This document shows positions 6,689 to 14,711 of a stretch of DNA of 64,000 bases, one piece after another. The stretch's first letter is position 1, and each line of letters opens with the position of its first letter. The notes under the pieces are model-generated. The model saw nothing but the letters and a program-made list of their open reading frames with translations, made no database searches and was not told the DNA's origin. Origin of the DNA: Palsa-504 sp963744005 (lineage in GTDB: Bacteria; Actinomycetota; Actinomycetes; Streptosporangiales; Streptosporangiaceae). The position numbers and the translations under genes are program-made. The stretch lies in contig CAVURU010000004.1 in the NCBI GenBank assembly GCA_963744005.1, forward strand, positions 744,001 to 808,000, given 5' to 3'.

Positions 6689-9600
6689 TGGGCTGGAACA
6701 ACCCGGCTGTCCCCTGGCGTGAGCTGCGGCGGCGGATGGCCTGGCGGGACGAGAACGAGGATGGCCCGGACCCGTCCGGCCCGGCCTCATCCGATCCGGC
6801 CGCCGGCCCCGGCCCGCCGCGCCGTCTACGGCCGGCCCGGCCTCGGGAAGCGCTGTCTCAGCAGGACGTCATCCCGTGGGCCGAGCTGCACTGCCATTCC
6901 TCGTTCAGCTTCCTGGACGGGGCGGCCACCCCCGGCGAGCTCGTGACCGAGGCCGCCCGGCTCGGGCTCGAGACGCTCGCCCTCACCGACCACGACGGGA
7001 TGTACGGCGTCCCGCAGTTCGCGCAGGCCGCTGCCCGGTGGCGCGCCCGGGGTCTCCGGCTGGGCACCGTGTTCGGCGCCGAGCTCAGCCTGGACCTGCC
7101 CTCCGCGCAGAGCGGCGTGCCCGATCCCGAAGGCCGCCACCTGCTGGTCCTGGCCCGCGACGCGGAAGGCTACCGGAGGCTGTGCGGCGTGATCAGCGCC
7201 GCTCAGCTGGCCGGGGCGGCCAAGGGGCGCCCGGTCTACGACGTGGATGCGCTGGCCGGCGCGCACGGCGGCCACTGGGTCGTCCTGACCGGGTGCCGCA
7301 AGGGGCCGGTCCCCGCGGCGCTGGCCGCGGGCGGGCCCGGGGCGGCCTGGCGGGAGCTGGGCCGGCTGACCGACATGTTCGGGCCCGAGAACGTGATGGT
7401 GGAGCTGACCTGCCAGCACGACCCCGGCGACGACGAGCGCAACGACCTGCTCGTCCGGCTGGCCGACCTGGCCGACGTGGACGTGGTCGCGTCCGGCAAC
7501 GCGCACTTCGCCGTGCCCGCCCAGGGCCGCCTGGCCCAGGCGCTGGCCGCGATCCGGGCCCGGCGATCGCTGACCGACATGGACGGCTGGCTGGCCGCGG
7601 CGGGCCAGGCCTACCTCCGCTCCGGGGCGGAGATGGCCGCGCTGCTGCGGCGCTACCCGGGCGTGCTGGAGCGGACCGCGGCGCTGGGCCGCCAGTGCGC
7701 GTTCGACTTCCGGGTCGTCGCCCCCCGGCTGCCCGACTGCCCCGTTCCGGTCGGCCACACCGAAGCCTCCTGGCTGCGTGAGCTGGTCGCGCGCAAGGCC
7801 CCGGCCCGCTACGGGCCGCCCGGCGACGAGCGGGTGCCGGGCGCGTACGCCCAGATCGCCCGGGAACTGGACGTGATCGAGCGGCTGGACTTCCCCGGCT
7901 ACTTCCTCATCGTGCACGAGCTCGTCGAATTCTGCGAGGACAACAACATCCTGTGCCAGGGCCGGGGCTCGGCGGCCAACTCGGCCGTCTGCTACGCGAT
8001 CGGCATCACCAACGTCGATCCGGTCTCGCACCACCTGCTGTTCGAGCGGTTCCTGTCCGACGGCCGGGACGGGCCGCCCGACATCGACCTGGACATCGAG
8101 CACCGCCGCCGGGAGGAGGTCATCCAGCACGTCTACGACACCTACGGCCGCCAGCGGGCCGCGCAGGTGGCCAACGTGATCACCTACCGGCCGCGGCTGG
8201 CGCTGCGGGATGCGGGCCGCGCGCTCGGCTACTCACCCGCGCAGTCCGACGCCTGGGTCAGCCAGATCGGGCCCGGGCCGGCCGCGGCCGGGGAACCGAT
8301 GCCCACCGAAGACGTCCCGCCCGCGGCGGCCGAGCTGGCCCGGCAGATGCAGCGCCTGCCGCGTCACCTCGGCATCCACTCCGGCGGCATGGTCATCTGC
8401 GACCGGCCGGTGGGGGAGGTGTGCCCGGTGGAGTGGGCCCGGATGCCCGGCCGCACCGTGCTGCAGTGGGACAAGGACGACTGCGCCTACGCCGGCCTGG
8501 TCAAGTTCGACCTGCTCGGCCTGGGCATGCTGGCCGCCCTGCACGACTGCTTCGACCTGGTGGCCAAGCACCACGGCGAGTACTGGACCATGTCCGCCCT
8601 CCCGCAGGAGGACCCGGCCGTCTACCGGATGCTGACCGAAGCGGACACGGTCGGCGTGTTCCAGGTCGAATCCCGGGCTCAGATGGCCACCTTGCCCCGG
8701 CTGCGGCCGCAGCAGTTCTACGACCTGGTCATCGAGGTCGCGCTGATCCGGCCCGGGTCCCATCCAGGGCGGTTCGGTCCACCCCTACCTGCGCCGCCGC
8801 GACGGGCTGGAGGACGCGGCCATGCCGCACGAGTCGATGCGCCCGGCGCTCGGCAAGACCCTGGGCGTGCCGCTGTTCCAGGAGCAGATGATGCAGCTGG
8901 CCATCGACTGCGCGGGCTTCACGCCCGCCGAGGCGGACCGGCTGCGCCAGGCCATGAGCGCCAAGCGGGCTCCCGAGCGGATCACCGAGCTGCGCAGCCG
9001 GCTGCTGGACGGGATGGCCGAACGCGGCATCGGCCCTGCGATCGCGGAGGACATCTACACCAAGATCCTGGCCTTCTCCAACTACGGGTTCCCCGAGTCG
9101 CACGCGATCAGCTTCGCCTACCTGGTCTACGCCAGCGCCTGGCTGAAGCGGTACTACCCGGCCGCGTTCACCGCCGCGCTGCTGCGCAACCAGCCGATGG
9201 GCTTCTACGCTCCGCACAGCCTGATCAACGACGCCCGGCGGCACGGGGTGGAGATCCGCGGCGTGGACGTGAACGCCAGCGACGCCCTCGCCACCCTGGA
9301 GAACCCGGACCTCGAAAGCCCCCTGGCGGACCGCCAGGCCCGCCGGGCCGGCGGCCTGGCTGACGCCGGAGCGGCGGCCGGCCATCCGGCTCGGCTTGTC
9401 CGGCGTCCGCAACCTGGGCGCCCAGGCCGCCGAACGCGTCGCGGCCGGCCGGCCCTACCGGGGCCTGGCCGACTTCGCGGCCCGGACCGCGCTGCCCGCG
9501 GCCGTGCTGGAGGCGCTGGCCACCGCCGGGGCGTTCGGCTGCTTCGGGCTGACCCGCCGGGCCGCGCTGTGGGCGGCCGGGGCCGCGGCCTCGGTCCGCG

Positions 9601-10106
9601 AGGGGCAGCTGGCCGGGAGCACCGCCGGCCTGGATCCCGGATCCGCGCCGCCGCTGCCCGTCATGACCCCCGCCGAGCAGACGCTGGCCGACATCTGGGC
9701 CACCGGGACCTACGACGTCCACCCGGTCGCCCACATCCGGGCCCAGCTCGCGGCCCGGCAGGTTCTCACCACCGCCGCGGCCCGGGCCTCTGCTCAGCAG
9801 AGCGCCGCCGCGGACCCGGAGCTGATCGTGGCCGTGGCCGGCCTGGTCACCCACCGCCAGCAGCCACCCACCGCCCGCGGGGTGGTGTTCCTCAGCCTGG
9901 AAGACGAGACCGGGATGCTGAACGTCATCTGCCCGCCGCACGTGTGGGCCCGCCACCGCCGGGTGGCCGCCGTCGCGCCCGCGCTGGTCGTCTTCGGCCG
10001 CCTGGAGTACACCAGCGGCGCCGTCAACCTGGTCGCCACCGCGCTGCGGGCCCTCCGGCTGCGGTCGGTGACCGGCGTCCGCGTCCCCAGCCGCGACTTC
10101 CGTTAA
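6688..10106 (+). CDS. dnaE2: Error-prone DNA polymerase III alpha subunit DnaE2, interrupted by two frameshifts
   Basis: Third gene of the mutasome; the GTG start overlaps the imuB stop by one base. The PHP domain (ELHCHSSFSFLDG, about residues 66-78) is followed by the C-family polymerase core with catalytic PDIDLDIEH (about residue 464). Frame 1 carries the protein to about 8757. There the nearly invariant RPGPIQGGSVHPY motif is broken by an extra T (8758); the protein continues in frame 2 (MPHESMRPALGKTLG to DALATLENP). It then moves to frame 3 between about 9310 and 9355 (WLTPERRPAIRLGLSGVRNLG) and ends with the usual SRDFR at 10106. Without the shifts it would be a normal-length DnaE2 (about 1140 residues). 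The gene is either inactivated or affected by sequence errors. Confidence 0.85.
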
Positions 10107-13100
10107 CGACCCGTCCAGCAGCCGCCGCGCCGCCAGCCGCTCACCCGGGAGCTCCGTCGGCTCCGCCGCCGCGGCGGCCGAGCGGGCCAGCAGCGGCAGG
10201 TAGCGCTCCCGCGGCAGCAGCTCGGCCCCGAGCGAGCGCAGGAACGGGCTGTCCCACTGCGCGTCGATGAGCGTGCCGCCCGCCTGGGCCAGCCGCGCGG
10301 CCATGTCCGCCACCGCGATCGCCGCCGCGCCCGGCTCCCGGCTGTACAGCGAGTCCCCGCTGATGATGCCGTCGATGCCGATCCCCATCGCGCCGCCGAC
10401 CACCTCGTCGCCCCGCCACACCTCGATGCTGTGCGCCCAGCCCTGCTCGTGCAGCTCGAGCAGGCTCTTCAGCAGCGCGTCGGTCAGCCAGCGCGGCTCG
10501 CGGTCCGCCCGGCATTCCTCCGCGACCAGGCCGAACCTCGCGTCGGCCGTCGTCCACAGCTCACCCCGCCGCAGCTGCTTGCGCAGGTTGCGGCCCACGT
10601 GCACCTCGTCCACGCTCAGCACCGGCCGCGGGTCCGGCGACCACCACGCCACCCAGTACGGGTCGTCGTCGCCGACCAGCCCGATGGTGCCGTCCGCCAC
10701 GTCGTCCTCGTACCGGATCTCGTTCAGCGTCCGGTAGTACTCATCCGGGGCCGGGAAGGGGATCAGCCCTCGCCGGTACGCGCCCAGCAGGCTGCCCGGG
10801 CTCAGGTCCGCGCCGAACGCGACCGGGCTGTCGCCGGCCGCACGGATCTCCAGCGACTCCCAGTCCGGGTAGCGCTCAGCCGGCATGAGCAGGCCGGCCT
10901 GGCCGCTGACCGGTCGCCCGCTGAGCGGGCACGCGGTATCCAGGAACCCCGTCGCGATGAGGCGCTCGATGACCGTGTCGAGCAGCGGCCCGTCGACCGC
11001 GGGGAAGGCGATGCCGCTGCCCGCCAGGGCCTGCTCGGTGTTGGCCCGGCTGTAGTGCGGGAAGACGTGCTCGAAGTACATTTCCGCGACCGTGAGCCCG
11101 GTGTCCGGATCCCGGTCGAGGAACAGCGGCAGGAACGGCGTCATCGGGTGCGACGGGTTCGCCGCCGCGTGCCGCAGCAGCTCGCTCACCCAGTCCTCGT
11201 ACGGGACCTCGCGGATGCCGAAGCCGTGGTCCCGCAGCCGGCCGACCAGCGAGCTGAGCATGGCCTTGCGATGACTGGCCAGGTGATAGGTCCGCCCGGT
11301 GCCCTCCTCGAGGGCGGAGATGTGCCGAATGGCCGCCGCGCCGACGTCGGCGGGCACGAAGTCCAGCGGCAGGTCGATGTCCGGGGCCAGTCCGGTGTCG
11401 GTCATGAACCTCATCAGCGCGGCGATCTCGGTGGTCGTGTTCCACGCGCCGGTGCTGGTCCGCCCGACGATGTCCAGCGGCCGGTAGATGGCCACCGGCA
11501 GCCCGGCCCGGCTGGCCTGCCGGAGCAGCTCCTCGGCCACGTACTTGGTCTCCACGTATCCCATCCGCAGCCGGTCCGGGTATTGCAGCGGGGTGTCCTC
11601 GGTCACCTCGCGGACGCCCATCACCCCCAGGCCGGCCAGCACCGCGGTGGTGGAGACGTAGTGCACCGGGATGCCCCGGTAGGCGGTGGCCAGCCGGATC
11701 ACCTCGCGGGTCCCGGTCACGTTGGCCGCCCGCAGTTCCTCGTACGGGTAGATGAAGTTGACCGCCGCGCCCAGGTGGTAGATGACGTCGCTGCTGCGGG
11801 CCAGCTCGCGGAACTCGCCCGGGGACAGCCCGAGCCGGGGCTGGGCCAGGTCGCCGGGCAGCGGCACCACCCGGCCGCCGGGCAGGCCGGCCAGGTCGTA
11901 GCGGTCTCCTGCTGCCGTGATGCGCGTCATCGCGTCCGCCGCGTCATGGGCCCGGACCAGGCACCAGACCCGCGCCCTGGTGGTGGCCAGCAGCTCGCGC
12001 AGCAGATGCGCCCCGAAGAAGCCGGTCGCCCCGGTCAGCAGGATCTCCCGCGGCCGCCGGCGGTCCGGCCGGCCGTACACCGGATCCGCCCGCAGCCGGC
12101 CGGCTGCGGCGCCGAGCTGTGCCTCCCGGGCGAAGTCCACCGGGGCCTGGTCGCCGTCGGTGGCCAGCCGTCCGGCCCGGGCGTCCATGGTGGCCTGCGC
12201 GAATTCGCGCAGCGTCGGCTCCCGCAGCAGCCGGCGGGTGAGCGGGCGCACGTACTCCGCGCTGATCCCGAACATGACCCGGGCGTGGGCCAGCATCTCC
12301 GCGGCCAGCAGCGAGTTGCCGCCCAGCGCGAAGAAGTCATCCTCCAGCCCGACCCGGTCCTTGTTCAGCAGCCCGGACCACAGGTAGGACATCCCGGCTT
12401 GCACCGGCGTCAGCGCGGGCCCGGCCTGCTCACGTGCGGCCGGGCCGATCCTGGGGTGCTCCAGGTGGCCTCGGGCCGGCTCTCCGTCCGGCGTCAGCGG
12501 CATCCGGTCCAGCGCGACGAACACGGCCGGGATCATGTACCCGGGCAGCCGCGAGCGCAGGAAGCGCCGCAGGCTCGCCGTCGTCGGCCCGTTCGGCCCG
12601 TTCGGATCACGCCGCGTGTAGTAGGCGGCCAGCCGGGTGTCCCCGGGCCGCTCGGTGGCCACCACGGCCACCTGCCCGATCTCCGGGTGCCCGGCCAGCA
12701 CGGCCTCGATCTCGCCCGGCTCGACCCGGAAGCCGCGCACCTTGAGCTGCCGGTCGGCCCGCCCGGTGACCTCCAGCACGCCGTCCGGCCGCAGGTAGCC
12801 GAGGTCGCCGGTCCGGTACATCCGGCTGCCCGGCGGGCCGCCCGGGTCCGGCAGGAACATCTCGGCCGTCAGCGCGGGGCGGCCGAGGTACCCCCGGGCC
12901 ACCCCGCAGCCGCCCACGAACACTTCGCCCGCCGTCCCGGCCGGCACCGGCTGCAGCGCCTCGTCCAGGATCATGATCCGGGCGTGCCTGATGGCCCGCC
13001 CGACCGGCACCGGGTCCTCCGGTGCGCCCGGGCTGACCTCGAACAGCGCCGAGGTGATGGTCGTCTCGGTCAGCCCGTAGGCGTTGAGCAGCCGTGCCCC

Positions 13101-14204
13101 GGGCACCGCCCGCAGCGCCGCCTGGACGTCGGCCGGATCGGCCATCTCGCCGCCGGTGATCATCAGCCGCAGGCTGCGCAGCCGCGCGTCGCCCGGCTCG
13201 GCGATGGCCAGCACCTGATGCCAGTACGCCGGGGTCAGGTCGATGACCGAGGCCTGCTGCTGCTCCAGGTAGCCGAGCAGGTCCGTGGGACCGATGGTGC
13301 CCGTCGGCGGCAGCAGCAGCGTCGCCCCGCCGGTCAGCGTGACCAGGATCTGCTCCACCGAGGTGTCGAAGGCCAGCGCGGCCAGCTGCACCACCCGGTC
13401 CCCGGCCGAGACCCGGTACTCCTCCAGCAGGGCGCTGATGACGCAGGCCAGGCTGCCGTGACTGACCGCGACCGCCTTCGGCTCGCCGGTCGACCCCGAG
13501 GTGTGGATGGCGTAGCACAGGCTGTCCGGCGCCAGGCTGACGGTGGGCGCGGTGCCGGGCTGGGCCGCCAGGTCGCCGTCCAGCTCGCTCAGCACCAGGA
13601 CCCGCGTCCCGGCCGGCCAGAACTTTTTGACCGAACGATCGGTCAGCACCACCGCCGGGCCTGCTTCCTCGCAGATCCGGGCCAGCCGCGCCGGGGGGAG
13701 CGACGGATCCAGGGGCAGGTACCCGCTGCCCGACTTCAGGATGGCCAGCAGGCTGCGGATCGCGTCGGCGCCGCGCTCCAGGTAGACCCCGATCATCGTC
13801 TCCGGGCCCGCGCCCAGGCCGATCAGGAAGTGGGCCAGCCGGTTCGCTGATTCCTCCAGCTCGCCGTAGGTCAGCTGGATCCCGTCCGCCGCCACGACCG
13901 CCGTGGCGGACGGCGTACGTGCCGCCTGATCACCGAACATCTCGTGCACGAACCACTGTCCGTGACCGTCAGGCCCCGGCTGCGGGGGTCCCGGCGGAGC
14001 GGCCCGGACGCTGGCCGGGGTGATGTCCGGCCCGGCCGCCGCGATGGCCTCCAGGCTGGCGTCCCGGGAGGTGGCGGCCGCCTGCTGGCGCCAGCCGTCG
14101 GGTGGGGTGAGGGAGGCAGGCCACAGCGCGAGCTGAGCCTGGTCATTAGCGACAACGAGAAACTCGTCCCCCGTGAGGTTACCTTCATGGCTGGTGTCGG
14201 TCAC
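9225..14204 (-). CDS. MbtH - adenylation - T - thioester reductase - leucyl/phenylalanyl-tRNA transferase (Aat) fusion
   Basis: GTG start at 14204, AGGAA site upstream. Residues about 10-66 are an MbtH-like domain (LVVANDQAQLALWP...PDGW). About 85-585 form an adenylation domain: A3 HTSGSTGEPKAVAVSH, A5 NAYGLTETT, A7 YRTGDL, A8 KVRGFRVEPGEIE. A carrier domain has its phosphopantetheine serine at S631 (FALGGNS). A thioester reductase domain spans about 718-1080: TGATGFFGAHLL, Y883-x3-K887. Residues about 1125-1342 match Aat: GADLSPGSLLGAYRRGLIPF, WWSPDPRPVL, GWAHSIEVWRGDEVVGG, LIDAQ. No condensation domain is seen. Recognisable sequence ends near 10180. The frame then stays open to 9225, antisense to dnaE2, so the true stop may have been lost to an indel. 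Standalone Aat moves Leu/Phe from tRNA to N-terminal Lys/Arg of proteins. The inferred role here is tRNA-dependent dipeptide formation on the carrier with reductive release. Confidence 0.88.
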   Translation of the reverse strand: MTDTSHEGNLTGDEFLVVANDQAQLALWPASLTPPDGWRQQAAATSRDASLEAIAAAGPDITPASVRAAPPGPPQPGPDGHGQWFVHEMFGDQAARTPSATAVVAADGIQLTYGELEESANRLAHFLIGLGAGPETMIGVYLERGADAIRSLLAILKSGSGYLPLDPSLPPARLARICEEAGPAVVLTDRSVKKFWPAGTRVLVLSELDGDLAAQPGTAPTVSLAPDSLCYAIHTSGSTGEPKAVAVSHGSLACVISALLEEYRVSAGDRVVQLAALAFDTSVEQILVTLTGGATLLLPPTGTIGPTDLLGYLEQQQASVIDLTPAYWHQVLAIAEPGDARLRSLRLMITGGEMADPADVQAALRAVPGARLLNAYGLTETTITSALFEVSPGAPEDPVPVGRAIRHARIMILDEALQPVPAGTAGEVFVGGCGVARGYLGRPALTAEMFLPDPGGPPGSRMYRTGDLGYLRPDGVLEVTGRADRQLKVRGFRVEPGEIEAVLAGHPEIGQVAVVATERPGDTRLAAYYTRRDPNGPNGPTTASLRRFLRSRLPGYMIPAVFVALDRMPLTPDGEPARGHLEHPRIGPAAREQAGPALTPVQAGMSYLWSGLLNKDRVGLEDDFFALGGNSLLAAEMLAHARVMFGISAEYVRPLTRRLLREPTLREFAQATMDARAGRLATDGDQAPVDFAREAQLGAAAGRLRADPVYGRPDRRRPREILLTGATGFFGAHLLRELLATTRARVWCLVRAHDAADAMTRITAAGDRYDLAGLPGGRVVPLPGDLAQPRLGLSPGEFRELARSSDVIYHLGAAVNFIYPYEELRAANVTGTREVIRLATAYRGIPVHYVSTTAVLAGLGVMGVREVTEDTPLQYPDRLRMGYVETKYVAEELLRQASRAGLPVAIYRPLDIVGRTSTGAWNTTTEIAALMRFMTDTGLAPDIDLPLDFVPADVGAAAIRHISALEEGTGRTYHLASHRKAMLSSLVGRLRDHGFGIREVPYEDWVSELLRHAAANPSHPMTPFLPLFLDRDPDTGLTVAEMYFEHVFPHYSRANTEQALAGSGIAFPAVDGPLLDTVIERLIATGFLDTACPLSGRPVSGQAGLLMPAERYPDWESLEIRAAGDSPVAFGADLSPGSLLGAYRRGLIPFPAPDEYYRTLNEIRYEDDVADGTIGLVGDDDPYWVAWWSPDPRPVLSVDEVHVGRNLRKQLRRGELWTTADARFGLVAEECRADREPRWLTDALLKSLLELHEQGWAHSIEVWRGDEVVGGAMGIGIDGIISGDSLYSREPGAAAIAVADMAARLAQAGGTLIDAQWDSPFLRSLGAELLPRERYLPLLARSAAAAAEPTELPGERLAARRLLDGSLTEVAAGDADAGHRPQPEGPQRGGDQVDGAAGVLQAAEDDQRGRDGGHPAVAGPHVRRADDVQHPGLVFQAEEHHPAGGGWLLAVGDQAGHGHDQLRVRGGALLSRGPGRGGGENLPGRELGPDVGDRVDVVGPGGPDVGQRLLGGGHDGQRRRGSGIQAGGAPGQLPLADRGRGPGRPQRGPAGQPEAAERPGGGQRLQHGRGQRGPGREVGQAPVGPAGRDAFGGLGAQVADAGQAEPDGRPPLRRQPGRRPGGPGGPPGGFRGPGSPGWRGRRWRSRPRRGSPPRAAGRR

Positions 14205-14691
14205 GGAGAGTTCCTACTGAGTGCCCGAGGCGGTCCCGGGACGGAGGTGTCTAGCCCATCCATTACTGCCCACGAGCCGCCCGAACTAACCCGGCTTGCC
14301 CCCGCTATCGCCCCGCTGCGCCGTTCGTCCGGTCCGCTTCGGCCAGCCCAGCCGGCCTGTTGCGGGCTCCGGTCCGCCCCGCCTCCGGCGGTCCCGCCGC
14401 CGCGTCCCGGGCCGCGTTCGCCGCGCCTCCGCCATGGCCGAAACGCAATAGCGCGCCCACTCGGAATTACCGCGATCCCGCGGGACCTATCCTGTTACGA
14501 CCGGCGAGTCCCGCCGCCAGGAAACAGCGCTCCGGACGGCTTTCGCTAAATTCACAATGCTCACATTAGGGGTATTAGTGAGAATTTGGGTCAAAGTACT
14601 CCCTAGCGGCGATGCAGGCCACCCGCATGCAGTGACCCTTGCCTGGGCAGAATACAGTCCATTGTGAGGCGGATGCTTTGGGGGAGTACAG
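14205..14691. other. Divergent intergenic region between the fusion gene and the GGDEF/EAL gene
   Basis: About 490 bp without a supportable gene except near its right edge. It must contain promoters for both divergent genes. The stretch 14550-14610 is clearly AT-richer than its surroundings and includes an imperfect CTCAC/GTGAG inverted repeat; I cannot assign a regulator. At 14692 a seven-codon frame (ATG to TGA at 14715) with a strong GGGGGAG site overlaps the GTG start of the following gene. This could couple translation. Confidence 0.4.
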
Positions 14692-14711
14692 ATGAGCATC
14701 AAGGGTTTGCT

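Noticed and set aside
10431..13850. 1139-codon open frame on the plus strand
   Set aside because: It is the antisense shadow of the large fusion gene; it shows no motifs and has Pro/Gly/Arg/His composition typical of the complementary strand of GC-rich coding DNA.
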